Shown: positions 43,338 through 53,187 of the stretch, piece after piece
How the letters are laid out: each line of letters begins with the position of its first letter
Numbering within the stretch: position 1 is the stretch's first letter
NCBI GenBank assembly: GCA_963832785.1
Contig: CAWHVF010000009.1
Span: forward strand, 186,001-250,000
Length of the DNA: 64,000 bases
Source of the DNA: CAWBRT01 sp963832785
GTDB taxonomy: Bacteria > Acidobacteriota > Terriglobia > Terriglobales > Acidobacteriaceae
Reading direction: 5' to 3'
Program-made: the position numbers and the translations under genes
Notes under the pieces: model-generated
The model's database searches: none
Told to the model about the DNA's origin: nothing
What the model saw: the letters and a program-made list of their open reading frames with translations, nothing else

Positions 43338-43670
43338 GGCTGCTTCTCGGTTGGTGTATCCCGACGCTCGAAGCCAGCGTCATCCCGCGGAAAGCGACGC
43401 AAGATTCCTCGGCTGGCGACGCCAGCGTCGCTCGCTTGAATGACGTTCATCTTTTGCGGCACAGCATCTCTGAAAAAAGCATGGAGAATTTTGCCGAGCC
43501 GCTGCTCACGACAGAAATACCACGGAAGCACCGGCAAGCAGCGGCAGTAACTCTGCGCGGGTGGCAAACATTTGGAAGCATTCCCAAACTCTGGAATCAA
43601 CATCTATTGTCATTGCGCGGCTGGCAAAGGCAGGCAGCGCCGGATCGACTTCCCCAAAAAGAGTAATGGT

Positions 43671-44453
43671 ATGCACAAGAACACAACTTTTGTAATCCTC
43701 GCATTGCTGCTGGCGCTGGCAGTGGGCTGCAGCAAAAAGGAATCCCAACCGACTCAGGCGCCGCAAAGCTCTTCTTCCAGCGCTCCCGCACCGGCCCCGT
43801 CCGCAGCTCCGGCTGCGCCTGCGGCGACACAGCCGACGCAAGCGCCTCCTGCCGCCCCGGCGGAAAAATCCAGCCAGGCAACGAACGCAGCCAACATAGC
43901 CAAGCTGGCGCCTGCCCCTGCACCAGTGAAGGTCACCATCCCCTCCGGAACAACCATCACCGTCCGCTTGGACAACCAGCTCAGCTCGAAGACCAGCGAG
44001 GAAGAAGCGCCTTTCACGGGAACGGTCGCGCGGCCGGTGGTAGTGGGTGAAAAGGCGGCAATCCCCAAAGACGCCGTAGCAAAAGGCCTGGTGGTCACCG
44101 CCAAGCCGGCGGGGAAGCTGGCCGGTGCGGCGCAGTTGAGCCTCAGGTTGACCTCGGTGTCGTTCCGCGGACAAATATTCCCCCTGCGCAGCAGCCTGGT
44201 TTCGTACACCGGCAAAGGCAAAGGCAAGCGCACAGCCGTAATGGGCGGAGGCGGAGCCGGCGTCGGGGCAATCGTCGGCGGCCTGGCGAGCGGCGGGAAA
44301 GGCGCGGTGGTTGGCGGCCTGGTGGGCGGAGGCGCAGGTACCGCAGGCTCGGCATTCACCGGCAATGCGGATATCACCCTGCCGGCGGAGTCTACCGTCA
44401 GTTTTCGGCTGGCTGCCCCGCTGACGATCGGATCTGAGGCGGCAACACAGTAA
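43671..44453 (+). CDS. Lipoprotein with Pro/Ala-rich linker and glycine-zipper segment
   Basis: 260 residues from ATG 43671. The signal peptide ends in a lipobox LAVGC near residue 17. An Ala/Pro/Ser/Gln-rich linker (about residues 18-80) is followed by a beta-rich part (TIPSGTTITVRLDNQLSSKT) and a glycine-rich hydrophobic segment (GGGGAGVGAIVGGLASGGKG) reminiscent of glycine-zipper outer-membrane lipoproteins. No specific family was recognised. It is the last chromosomal gene before the tRNA scar. Confidence 0.7.
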   Translation: MHKNTTFVILALLLALAVGCSKKESQPTQAPQSSSSSAPAPAPSAAPAAPAATQPTQAPPAAPAEKSSQATNAANIAKLAPAPAPVKVTIPSGTTITVRLDNQLSSKTSEEEAPFTGTVARPVVVGEKAAIPKDAVAKGLVVTAKPAGKLAGAAQLSLRLTSVSFRGQIFPLRSSLVSYTGKGKGKRTAVMGGGGAGVGAIVGGLASGGKGAVVGGLVGGGAGTAGSAFTGNADITLPAESTVSFRLAAPLTIGSEAATQ

Positions 44454-44535
44454 TGCCTCTCGCCGCGGCGATCCAATGGGCGTAAGGTTCTTATGAATAA
44501 AGAAGCCGCTTACGGGAGTTACCCCTCAGCGGCTG

Positions 44536-44585
<50 letters not shown>

Positions 44586-44760
44586 CAAAAACAACCGTCC
44601 GTCTTTGCCTCTCAATGACTTAGCTCTACGGTGTTCCACTGTGTTTGGCCCTGTTTGAGGGTGTTCTGTTCGCAAGTTGTTCGTGCAATTGTTCGCAAGA
44701 TGATACCTGCCCAAGTGGCGGGTTTTTGTTTGCCCAGAGGGAGCAAAGGCTCAACTTGGG

Positions 44761-44814
44761 CATGCGAGCGAGATTGAAGCTCATGCGAGCGAGATTGAAG
44801 CTCATGCGAGCGAG
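44761..44814. repeat. Tandem 21-base repeat, 2.6 copies
   Basis: Units start with CATGCGAGCGAGATTGAAGC at 44761 and 44782 and a partial one at 44803. They lie 50 bases before the sigma-like gene at the start of the island and could be iterons or operator repeats. Confidence 0.7.
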
Positions 44815-44861
44815 CGCAAGGATTTCTTCCCGCTGCACTGCGCTTCTGCTACATTGGCCGC

Positions 44862-45407
44862 GTGGCGGACAAGGCAGAACTGAACGACCTGTACGAACGA
44901 TGGCGGACTGCTGCCCCCGCCGAACGTCAGGAAATAGAATGTCTGCTATACAAAGCCCTGCGGGAGCGACATGTACCGGCAATGCTCGGGGCCATTGCAT
45001 GGGATGTAGCGGGGGATGACCCCGAGTTGGCCCACCTGGTTGCGTCGGAAGCCATTCGGGGCCTAAATCAATTTCGAGAAGAAAGCGAGTTCAGCACCTG
45101 GGTGTATGAAATCGCCAAGCGCCAGGTGTGGATGGTCCTGCGCTGGCGAGCGCGCCACCCGGAACAGCCATTCGAGGAAGAACCGGCTGTACCATTTCCG
45201 GACGAGATTGACTCCAGGATTACGTTTGATCTGCTTGCGAACCGATTGGACCCAAAGGAGCAAGAACTGTTGCGTGGGAAGCGGGAGGGTAAAGATCAGA
45301 ACGAGCTGGCAACGGAACGCCGCACCACCTCGGAAGCCTTCGATAGCCGCTGGCAACGGTTCAAGAAAAGAACTCGCAAGAAATATCCCGGTTTCCGCGA
45401 CGGCTGA
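44862..45407 (+). CDS. Sigma-70-family (ECF-like) RNA polymerase sigma factor
   Basis: 181 residues. A sigma-2-like region is visible (VASEAIRGLNQFREESEFSTWVYEIAKRQVWMVLRWRAR), followed by a sigma-4-like helix-turn-helix (LDPKEQELLRGKREGKDQNELATERRTTSEAFDSRWQRFKKR). The start GTG 44862 has no clear ribosome site, so the exact start is uncertain. It is the first gene of the island and could control island genes. Confidence 0.6.
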   Translation: MADKAELNDLYERWRTAAPAERQEIECLLYKALRERHVPAMLGAIAWDVAGDDPELAHLVASEAIRGLNQFREESEFSTWVYEIAKRQVWMVLRWRARHPEQPFEEEPAVPFPDEIDSRITFDLLANRLDPKEQELLRGKREGKDQNELATERRTTSEAFDSRWQRFKKRTRKKYPGFRDG

Positions 45408-45900
45408 GGGGCGGTTCCGGCAACTAATACCATAGACCCGGAAGCGAACGCATCGAGGCAGCGCGTGGCCTGAGGGCTGGGGCTCGTAGGGAGGGCAGGA
45501 TTTCCACAGGAAAGTTGATAATTTACCCGCACCAAAAGTCCAGTTTTGCACTCTAACATAGTGCCCCCCTCATGCGCCCGTAAGACCCCCTCTCTTCCCG
45601 TAAAGCCCTCATTACCATCTCTGGAGCGAGCGAGACCCGACAAACATTCTTGAGCTGGCAGTGCGTGGCCTAACCGCGCTCCAAATCGCTGCGCGTGGTG
45701 GTCAATCACAGTCACAACAGCGCCCCCCTGCGGCGGCGGTTGAAAAGGCGCGGGATTAAGTTGATCGTGCCTACCGTAGCCCCAGCGTGCTGCGTCGGAC
45801 TGATGATGGACGGAAACTAGGGCGTTATCAGCGGGTGCTAGCTCTCGTAAACGTCTTCAACTTCTTTACCTAACCCAAAAACATCACACAAAAGGAAAAT
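45408..45900. other. Non-coding stretch in island
   Basis: About 490 bases without a gene that can be supported on either strand. The right end is AT-rich (CACACAAAAGGAAAAT) and provides a ribosome site for the short frame that follows. Confidence 0.4.
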
Positions 45901-46029
45901 ATGACTGCACTTGAACGCCTGTCCTGGGTTGCGACCCTATCGCCAAAATGGGCATGGCTACTTCCCCCCTCATCCCTTGAAAGTAATCTGGCCCTGTGTG
46001 GGGTGTGCATGGAGAAGAACGAAAAGTAA
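45901..46029 (+). CDS. 42-residue open frame with good ribosome site and downstream terminator
   Basis: ATG 45901 is preceded by AAAGGAAAAT. The frame encodes MTALERLSWVATLSPKW and ends GVCMEKNEK. A strong terminator follows 80 bases later. No family is recognised. It may be a small protein or a leader peptide, or chance. Confidence 0.4.
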   Translation: MTALERLSWVATLSPKWAWLLPPSSLESNLALCGVCMEKNEK

Positions 46030-46110
46030 GGGGGATGCCCTCACACAGGTACACTTCGCTTTCAACAGCCGGCCCGGAAAAACGCTGCGGCCCCTCCTGA
46101 AGCGTTCTTG

Positions 46111-46139
46111 CCCGCCTTTCCCTGGCGGGCTTTCTTTTT
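46111..46139 (+). terminator. Rho-independent terminator
   Basis: CCCGCC (46111-46116) pairs with GGCGGG (46124-46129), followed by CTTTCTTTTT. It defines the end of a plus-strand transcript that includes the small frame at 45901. Confidence 0.8.
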
Positions 46140-46247
46140 GGGGTCTCCTGAGCGGTTTTGGCTGCGCTAAGCGGTTACCTCCGAATCCACCATAACCCTT
46201 TTATAATCAATTATTTACCTCAAGGGCGACTATTTCGGGTGAGTTAA

Positions 46248-46823
46248 TCACCGTCTGAGATGGGCTCTCTTGCGCACTGAGGGATTCTGAGGGTCACGAA
46301 CGTATCGGCACTTGGGGCATATTAAGTACTGCGTTCCGGCAATGTATTTTGTCCGCATCTCCACCAGGCAACGAGGACAAACGGTATCTTTGGCATAATC
46401 GCCGCAAATCATCCCTTTTGTGATGTCGTTCGTAATCGGGTGGCCATTGGGGCAATTGCCAGAGGTGGGAGCGTCCGCAACCGGGAGATTCGCCAGCTTG
46501 CGGCATTCAAGACACATTACGCTTGCTGTTGAGATGTCCGCCGCTTCCGGAAATGCGCGGTTTACCAACGTAGCGATGTCCGAACGGGCATAAAGCTCAA
46601 TTTGGTTCTGGGTCGCGTAGTCCTGGGCGGTTCTCGCAAACTTCCCTGTGCTTACATAAAATCCACCCTGGGCATTTTCTTCTTTCATCGCTGCAACAAA
46701 AATCTGAAGTTCCCGCCTGCCTGTTGTCGAGTCCGCATCGTAGCGTTTGCACTCAATCAAGTACGTCTTGCCGTCCTTCCAGGCAATTGCGTCCTTCCCC
46801 CGATCGAAGACAACAAACCGCAT
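46248..46823 (-). CDS. Mrr-like restriction endonuclease domain with zinc ribbons
   Basis: 191 residues. The N-terminal part is a PD-(D/E)XK nuclease core of the Mrr type: an Asp in DRGKDAIAW, ECK in YLIECKRYDAD, then GRRELQIFVAAMKEENAQGGFYVSTGKF. The C-terminal part has several cysteine pairs (CLECRK, CPNGHP, CPRCLVEM, CPKCRYVR), which form zinc-binding ribbons. It may cleave modified DNA. The N-terminus looks short, so the gene may be truncated. Confidence 0.75.
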   Translation of the reverse strand: MRFVVFDRGKDAIAWKDGKTYLIECKRYDADSTTGRRELQIFVAAMKEENAQGGFYVSTGKFARTAQDYATQNQIELYARSDIATLVNRAFPEAADISTASVMCLECRKLANLPVADAPTSGNCPNGHPITNDITKGMICGDYAKDTVCPRCLVEMRTKYIAGTQYLICPKCRYVRDPQNPSVRKRAHLRR

Positions 46824-46912
46824 CGGAAGCTCTTGGTTCGCTTCTGGAGTCTGCAGCCGTTAGGGCTGGTGGATCGACAAAGCGATTGGATCGTCTTTCT
46901 GTTTGGCGGCCG

Positions 46913-48445
46913 CTACGGCCCTACCCCACCGGTGTGGCAGTCGCTGCAGGTCACCTGGGTTAGGTCCCCGATGTCCACCGGGTGCTTGAATGGGATTCCT
47001 TCTTCGTGACGGATCAATGGTGTTCCGCTCTCCAGCTGAGCCTGTACAGTGTGGCACGTATTGCAGTCCTTTGGGATCACCTTGCCATCGGAGCTGACGT
47101 GCTGCCCGGCATGACATCGGAAACAGCCCGGCGTGTAGAAGTGACCGATGTTGTTAGGGTGCGTCCGCCAGTCGACTTTCATGTAAGGAAAGATCGTGGA
47201 CTGATAAATGTGCTGAAGATCGGCAATCGCAGCTTGGATCGAGGTTCTCCGGCTGGCATACACGTCAGGGTACTTGGTGTTATAGAACTGCTGTATATCT
47301 GTAGCGATCACCCGCATTGCCTCGTCAGTAGTGGTGTAGCTCTTTGTGAGCTCCAAAACACCCTGTTGCTTGATAAAAGGCAGTGATCCGTCAATCCGTC
47401 CTGCGAGTAAGGAATCATCCACTGAACGATCCGGCGGCGTGAAAACGTGACTCGGCCGGTCGTGGCAATCAATGCAGTCCATTAGATGTTTGGTCGCTGC
47501 GTCGATCTGCTTTGGTGTCAGGCTAGAGTCTTTTGCCACGTACACCGTGCTCCTCCCGTGCATGTCCCTGGCTTGGACCCACGGAATAATCTGACGTTGT
47601 GTATCGGTTGCAATGTAGGTGATGCGGTTTGCAATATTCATGTGCCAGTGAATGCCAGAGGGGAAGCCAGTATTCGACTGGGCTCCGCCGGTGTTGATCA
47701 GCATCCGGATCTGGCGAGGTGTGTTCTTTTCGTCGTTGCCGTAGTGGTAGAAGACTTTGAGCTGCGCTCCGTAAAACTTTCTTGGCCAGTGACATTGCTC
47801 ACAGGTTTGCTGGGCCGGGCGCAGATTCGCAACTGGCGTCGGTATCGGCTGCGGGTACTTGTGAAAGACTACGGCATAGACTTGATAGGAGCCGGAGAGC
47901 TTGGAGCGCGCATACCATCCCGCACCGGCCCCTACGTGGCACTGAACACACGCAACCCTGGCATGTGGCGACTGCAAGTACGTGGTGTACTCAGGCTGCA
48001 TGACGGTGTGGCAGAGTTGCCCGCAGAACTGCACCGAGTCTGTAAACTCGTAGGCACGGTAGCTGCCCACGGCACTCATCAGCACGAACACAAAGGCGAA
48101 GCTTACAAAGAAGGCAAATGCGCTGCGCTGTGCCGGGACGTTGAGGTCCATCCGGGGAAACCGCGGAATCACGCCCGGTTTGCCCCTGCGTCTTCTCCAC
48201 CTTTCCAGCAGCATTCCGAGGGCGACCAGCAGAAGGCCCAGAATCAGGAAAGCCGGGGCCACCATGAAGCCGAGAACACCGATGTAAGGACTCGGTTGAA
48301 CGGAGACGAAGTTTACAAAAAAGAGGAAAACAATCGTCGCGAGGCTGGTTGCCCCGAGGGCTACCCCAATCAGGCTGACAGGATTACGGATGAGACTGAT
48401 TTTCTGTTCCTCTGTTGCTGGAAGGTCGGGCCGCTCAGTGCTCAT
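46913..48445 (-). CDS. NapC/NirT-type multihaem membrane cytochrome c (7 haem motifs)
   Basis: 510 residues. Three hydrophobic segments at the N-terminus (about residues 20-50, 58-82 and 112-130) anchor it. Haem motifs are CGQLCH (a CxxxCH type), CVQCH, CEQCH, CIDCH, CFRCH, CNTCH and CSDCH. This fits the NapC/NirT quinol dehydrogenase group enlarged with extra haems. It probably links quinones to periplasmic acceptors. It is next to a P-type ATPase on the same strand but separated by about 320 bases. Confidence 0.85.
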   Translation of the reverse strand: MSTERPDLPATEEQKISLIRNPVSLIGVALGATSLATIVFLFFVNFVSVQPSPYIGVLGFMVAPAFLILGLLLVALGMLLERWRRRRGKPGVIPRFPRMDLNVPAQRSAFAFFVSFAFVFVLMSAVGSYRAYEFTDSVQFCGQLCHTVMQPEYTTYLQSPHARVACVQCHVGAGAGWYARSKLSGSYQVYAVVFHKYPQPIPTPVANLRPAQQTCEQCHWPRKFYGAQLKVFYHYGNDEKNTPRQIRMLINTGGAQSNTGFPSGIHWHMNIANRITYIATDTQRQIIPWVQARDMHGRSTVYVAKDSSLTPKQIDAATKHLMDCIDCHDRPSHVFTPPDRSVDDSLLAGRIDGSLPFIKQQGVLELTKSYTTTDEAMRVIATDIQQFYNTKYPDVYASRRTSIQAAIADLQHIYQSTIFPYMKVDWRTHPNNIGHFYTPGCFRCHAGQHVSSDGKVIPKDCNTCHTVQAQLESGTPLIRHEEGIPFKHPVDIGDLTQVTCSDCHTGGVGP

Positions 48446-48765
48446 TCAGTGCTCCCGGCATTTCTCATGCAAAACCTGCTCGTCAGAAGGCGCACCACAG
48501 AAACGGAGTTGCCAGACCCGCGTGAGAACCTGTCAAGTTGGCTCCTTCGTTTCAAATAGCGTGCTGGAAGGGGAACGTGGGGCAGTACTGCCGTTAAACT
48601 CCGGGGATCCGCATCCGTGAGAACAACCAACCACCTTGAGCTTTGCCCTTTTTGCCGCGTTTCCAAACCTATCGTACGTGCGCTTTTACGATGTCATTCA
48701 TCGAGAAGCGATGATTCACGAACTTGCTCCCTTACCTCTCCGAAGCCGTGCATCCTTAGCTGCTC
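48446..48765. other. Intergenic gap
   Basis: About 320 bases between the cytochrome and ATPase genes. No supported gene or clear terminator is seen. A promoter for the cytochrome gene is expected here. Confidence 0.4.
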
Positions 48766-51105
48766 TTAGGCGATCCTGAGGCGATTGAATACGGGCACTT
48801 TCACAATGTCCACCATGAATGCAAAGACCACTGCCGCCACGAGTGTTCCTCCCAAAAGGGACATAGGCAGAGGAGTCATGGCGATGCCGCGCGTGACCAA
48901 CGTCGAAATGATCAGAATGTCGCAGGCAGTCGACACAACGACCCAGCGACTTGGGTAAGAACTCCACAGGCGCCGGCGTTCGCGAATGGCATAAAGCGTC
49001 GCCTCGCTGCCAAACACAAGCGCGACCATGGATAAGGTTCTCAGCGCATCGATTCCGAGTCCCATTCGAAATTTGCCTACAGCCAGTACGGCGGTGCAAA
49101 AGACCAGAAGACAGCTCCCCATAACGACGCCAGCTATCGTCAATTTGCCAATTCGCCAGGCATTAGGCATCGGGGACGGTCGCACATTGTCCGTCGTCAG
49201 GGACATGGCCAGAAAGTCGCCAGTGATCATCAGGATGACCATTAGCATTGGGGTCAGGATGGCTTGTCCGGTCATGATCAGTCCGACGGCTAGAAAGAGT
49301 ACCTGCACAATCTTCTTGATCACGGAGTTGAGTGTATAGGTCAGGATGCGCTGGAAGGTCACGCGGCCTTCCTTTACCGAAGTGACAATACCGACGAGGC
49401 CCGGTTGGGTCAATACGATGCCGGCCGCCGACTTGGCAACGTCGGTCGCCGTTGATACAGCGATTCCCATCTGCGCCTGGCGCAGCGCCGGCGCGTCGTT
49501 GGCGCCGTCGCCACACATGCCGACGGTGTGGCCGCTCTTCTGGAACGCCTTGACGAGGTTGTACTTTCCCTCCGGAAGGACGCCGGCGAAGACAGCAAAA
49601 TCCTCGGGGTGTACACCGTCGGGGATCGGTCCCGGTGGACAGACAGCTCCGTCCAGCCCTACCGCGCGAGCCACGATTGCTGCCGTCGCCGGGGCATCGC
49701 CCGTCACCATTACGGTGCGAACGCCCAACGTGTGCAACTCCGTAATGAGGGCCGCCGAATCCGTCCGAGGCGGATCGCTGAGAGCAATGATTCCAGCAAG
49801 CTTCACCGCCTCTGGCGGCCCCACCGCGACGGCCAGCACACGGAAGCCCTGTGCCTCCAGTTGGTTCGCTGCCGTGGACGCATTGGGCGACGGTTGCGTG
49901 AGGCCCATGACTGCGGCAAAGGCTCCCTTCACGGCGCGCACCGTGGCGCCGCTCGGATCTACAGCCGTGGCCTCGGACATTTTCGTGGCAGGATCGAAAG
50001 CCACAAATTTACTCAGTTTCGGCAGATCGGAGGCGACGGCCCGCGAGGCGGCGGAGCGAATGGCCGCGTCTACGGGATCCTGCCCGCCATCCGAGCTGGC
50101 GAGGGCGGCCATTCCCAGAACGTGTGATTCGTCAAAACCGGGCATAGGGCGTACGGCGGTGACCTTCAGTTCGTTGCGCGTCAACGTGCCTGTCTTATCC
50201 GCGCAGAGGACGTCGATGCTGGCCGCTTCATCCACGGCGGAGAGCCGTGTTGGAAGGACGCCCAGATGTGCCAGAGCCCGCGCGCCGAGAGCCGCCGCAA
50301 GGGTAAAGGTAGCCGGCAGCGCTACCGGGATAGACGCCAGAACCGCCGTGAGCACCAGGGGAATGATCTCGCTACCGGGCATCTTGAGCGCATAGGCATA
50401 CCCCACCAGCATCACGATGATGACGCCATTGAACATGGCGAGATTGCGCACCACGCGCAGAACGGTCTTCTGCTGCGAGCTTTCGACGTGCGCGGTGCGA
50501 ACCAGTTCCGCAGTGCGTCCAAACTTTGTGTGCGCTCCGGTCGCTGTGACCTCTGCAACGGCTTCGCCGCGCCGCACGAGCGCTCCCGCGTATGTTTGCA
50601 CGCCGGGCCCAGCTTCGATGGGTATTGATTCGCCGGTGAGCATGGATTGGTCGAGCAGAATCTCGCCTTCGGTCAGACGGACGTCGGCGGCGACTACGGC
50701 GCCGAGCGAGAGCTTCACAATATCCCCAGGCACGAGTCCGGCAGCGGGCACGGTCACCCAAGCACTATCGCGACGGACCGACGCGTTCAGCGCGAGCCGC
50801 GACTTGAGCGCGGCCAGAGTCGCCTGAGCGCGTCCCTCCTGAAAGAACCCAAGAACAGCATTGAAGGCCAGGAGAACCGAGATGATCGCAGCCTCGACGT
50901 ACTTGCCGAGGGCAACCTCGAGCACGATCGCAGCCTCGAGCATCCATGGAACCGGCGCCCAAATCTTGGTAAGAGCCCTGCGCAATGGACGCAGAGCTGT
51001 TTCGGGAATTGCGTTTGGACCAAACTTCTCGAGCCGGCGGCGGACTTCATCGCTCGTGAGGCCGGTCGCGGGCGAGACGTCCTCAACGAGAGATTTCGGA
51101 GCCAT
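48766..51105 (-). CDS. P-type H+-ATPase (P3A-like)
   Basis: 779-residue cation pump. Motifs: TGES in SMLTGESIPIEAG, phosphorylation site DKTGTLTRNELKV, hinge GDGANDAPALRQAQMGIAVSTATD, and membrane segments (PWMLEAAIVLEVALGKYVEAA and others). The overall pattern, including the absence of heavy-metal domains and the PWMLEAA segment, is that of plasma-membrane proton pumps found in archaea and some bacteria. It may expel protons in acidic surroundings. The ion is inferred from subfamily resemblance. Confidence 0.88.
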   Translation of the reverse strand: MAPKSLVEDVSPATGLTSDEVRRRLEKFGPNAIPETALRPLRRALTKIWAPVPWMLEAAIVLEVALGKYVEAAIISVLLAFNAVLGFFQEGRAQATLAALKSRLALNASVRRDSAWVTVPAAGLVPGDIVKLSLGAVVAADVRLTEGEILLDQSMLTGESIPIEAGPGVQTYAGALVRRGEAVAEVTATGAHTKFGRTAELVRTAHVESSQQKTVLRVVRNLAMFNGVIIVMLVGYAYALKMPGSEIIPLVLTAVLASIPVALPATFTLAAALGARALAHLGVLPTRLSAVDEAASIDVLCADKTGTLTRNELKVTAVRPMPGFDESHVLGMAALASSDGGQDPVDAAIRSAASRAVASDLPKLSKFVAFDPATKMSEATAVDPSGATVRAVKGAFAAVMGLTQPSPNASTAANQLEAQGFRVLAVAVGPPEAVKLAGIIALSDPPRTDSAALITELHTLGVRTVMVTGDAPATAAIVARAVGLDGAVCPPGPIPDGVHPEDFAVFAGVLPEGKYNLVKAFQKSGHTVGMCGDGANDAPALRQAQMGIAVSTATDVAKSAAGIVLTQPGLVGIVTSVKEGRVTFQRILTYTLNSVIKKIVQVLFLAVGLIMTGQAILTPMLMVILMITGDFLAMSLTTDNVRPSPMPNAWRIGKLTIAGVVMGSCLLVFCTAVLAVGKFRMGLGIDALRTLSMVALVFGSEATLYAIRERRRLWSSYPSRWVVVSTACDILIISTLVTRGIAMTPLPMSLLGGTLVAAVVFAFMVDIVKVPVFNRLRIA

Positions 51106-51430
51106 TGGGCAGTCCCCTCCAGCAGGCGCGCTGACGTAAGGTCAAGCGCGGTGTTCGTGACTCTTTGGGTTCAGGGATTGCTGCTGCGGGCCGGCCGTTT
51201 CGGATTACCTTCCTGCCTTCCATACAGTCACCATCCACCTTGATGGGATGCCCGTTCTGCCACAAGCCGTGGGAACGTCGCCAAGCTGTGGTGGAATCTG
51301 AACTCCGATTGCGCCTGAATCCTCTGTGCGCCTACAAACAAGAAGGCTGGGGCCCAGTTGCCGAGGGCGAGCTGTGCGACAAGACTTAATGATACCCCAC
51401 GTCATCTCGGCGGTGGGTATGGGGCTGTGA
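51106..51430. other. Intergenic gap upstream of the ATPase
   Basis: About 325 bases. No gene or clear regulatory motif is recognised. Confidence 0.35.
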
Positions 51431-51985
51431 CTACGCTGCTTTCGCCTCCGAAATGTTTGAATGGAGGGTTACTTCGGCAGGATTGGTTGTGTGGATGATG
51501 TCCTTCGCCCTGGCCACCTCGATCGCGGTGCCATGAGCCACGAGCAGGAACTTATTTGCTTTTAGCGCCGTGTCGTACTTCACCACGCTGTCTTTGGGGA
51601 TGCCCAAGCTATACAAACCGGCACCGACAGCGCTTATCCCGCCGACAACAGCCGCGCCTTCAAGTGCACCAACGATCCAGGCCACCAGTGGTCCCGCCAC
51701 CAGAACAGGCCCCAGACCTGGGATAGCAAAGAACGCTGCGCCAAATAACATACCCCAGAGCCCGCCCCAAAATGCGCCCGTCTTGCCCCAATATTTCATG
51801 CGCTCGCCGACGTTGTAGAAGCCGACGACGTGCTCTTCGGTATGGTAATCCTTGCCCACAATCGACAACTTCTTCATGTCGAATCCTGATTTGTGAAGCT
51901 CCTCAATGGCTGCTTCAGCCCCAACGTGAGTGTCATAGGCTGCAACCACCGCATTCATTTCAGACACGGAATTACTCTCAGACAT
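51431..51985 (-). CDS. YflT/DUF1269-like stress-response membrane protein
   Basis: 184 residues. The N-terminal part (VVAAYDTHVGAEAAIEELHKSGFDMKKLSIVGKDY) resembles the general stress YflT-type domain. It is followed by a glycine-rich double-membrane hairpin (FWGGLWGMLFGAAFFAIPGLGPVLVAGPLVAWIVG) and a C-terminal small domain (FLLVAHGTAIEVARAKDII). The function is unknown. It is located with the SYLF protein and ATPase in a stress-like block. Confidence 0.75.
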   Translation of the reverse strand: MSESNSVSEMNAVVAAYDTHVGAEAAIEELHKSGFDMKKLSIVGKDYHTEEHVVGFYNVGERMKYWGKTGAFWGGLWGMLFGAAFFAIPGLGPVLVAGPLVAWIVGALEGAAVVGGISAVGAGLYSLGIPKDSVVKYDTALKANKFLLVAHGTAIEVARAKDIIHTTNPAEVTLHSNISEAKAA

Positions 51986-52009
51986 AGTTAGCCCCCTTTC
52001 TTTTGTGAC

Positions 52010-52726
52010 TCAATGCGATTTCGCCTGTGCCGCACGCGTTGTCGCTCGCTCACGCGCGTACTGCGCGATTTCCTCCAGCAGGGGAAGCGCAGCCTTGGGG
52101 ACCGGGGTAGCGCCATCCAGAATTTGCTTACGATCGGCTTTGCTGCCATACATAGCCCTGTCTCCGCTTTGGTCGGATTGCACCTCGGCGCCATTCAGGC
52201 TCACGCCGGCGAAGGCTCCTTGGCTCCGCGAGTAAGTAAGAATCTCCGAGTTGAGCTTGATATCCGTGCCGGCGGCGACATGCCGCCCAACCGGTCCGGC
52301 GGCGGCGGTCGCGTCCGCCCCGACTTTGAATTTGTCGCTCAGAAGGTGCTGGAGGCCGTTGTCATTCGTGAAGACCATAACGATATCAGTCGAAGATCCC
52401 CCGATCTGGAAACCGACGCTTCCTCCCCCTAGGACCAGGAAGACTGGGGCGCTCCAACCGTGCGGCGTGCGGCAGGTTGCCAAGCCCTTGCCGTATTGGC
52501 CGCCGACAATAAAAGCGGCCTGCTTCTCGCCTGGGATGACGGCAATACACTTCGCCGACTCGATCAGCTCCTGCGGAATGCCTTTGTCCGGCATCGTCAT
52601 GATCTCGCGAAACACACGCGCGGACGCGTTAATGCGTGTCATGTCGTCGCTGCGAGCCGAACTGGCCAAGCTAGGCAACGCCACACAAACGAGTAGCATG
52701 ACGACCGCCATAATGCGCTTTAGCAT
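52010..52726 (-). CDS. Secreted SYLF-domain (Ysc84-like) protein
   Basis: 238 residues from ATG 52726, with AAGGAGA site. The signal peptide MLKRIMAVVMLLVCVALPSL precedes the SYLF domain with AKCIAVIPGEKQAAFIVGGQYGKGLATCRT and SVGFQIGGSSTDIVMVFTNDNGLQHLLSDKFKVGADATAAAGPVGR, the canonical lipid-binding family sequence. The bacterial role is unclear. It is likely cotranscribed with the YflT-like gene. Confidence 0.88.
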   Translation of the reverse strand: MLKRIMAVVMLLVCVALPSLASSARSDDMTRINASARVFREIMTMPDKGIPQELIESAKCIAVIPGEKQAAFIVGGQYGKGLATCRTPHGWSAPVFLVLGGGSVGFQIGGSSTDIVMVFTNDNGLQHLLSDKFKVGADATAAAGPVGRHVAAGTDIKLNSEILTYSRSQGAFAGVSLNGAEVQSDQSGDRAMYGSKADRKQILDGATPVPKAALPLLEEIAQYARERATTRAAQAKSH

Positions 52727-53187
52727 AGAAAATCTCCTTACTCCGATTCGAAAGTCAGTTAGCGAATCCACCAACCGTTGCACCGCCACACAGGTCTGCG
52801 GGGACGCCGAGGCGCCGACACGCAGGTGGAAAGAGCGCTGCATGGGAGAAAGTACCAGCGATGAGATGTGCGAGTAAGTATTGCTGGTTGTCCAGCGGGT
52901 CCACAACTGCTCGCGAGCTAAGGAGCTGCAATCAAGTCTGGTATGGCTCGCAATCTTTGCGGTGTAGCGAACCGGCACCAAGGCCAGAAACATACATTCT
53001 GTCAATTGGAGATTAGGGCCACCATGACCCGCTACGAGGCGTCAATCTGTCTGTTGTGGTTGTTGTGGTGGTGCTGCGCTGAACGTACTGGCGACCTACT
53101 CTCCACGTGCAGCGACCTTGGTCACGGCAGCAGCCGTATGCCGATTCGGCAGCAACACTAATGGCGAGGGAGGACGATGTGGTCCCG
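52727..53187. other. Divergent intergenic region
   Basis: About 460 bases between the SYLF gene (minus) and the TPR protein (plus). Expected promoters for both are not clear. No protein is supported. Confidence 0.4.
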
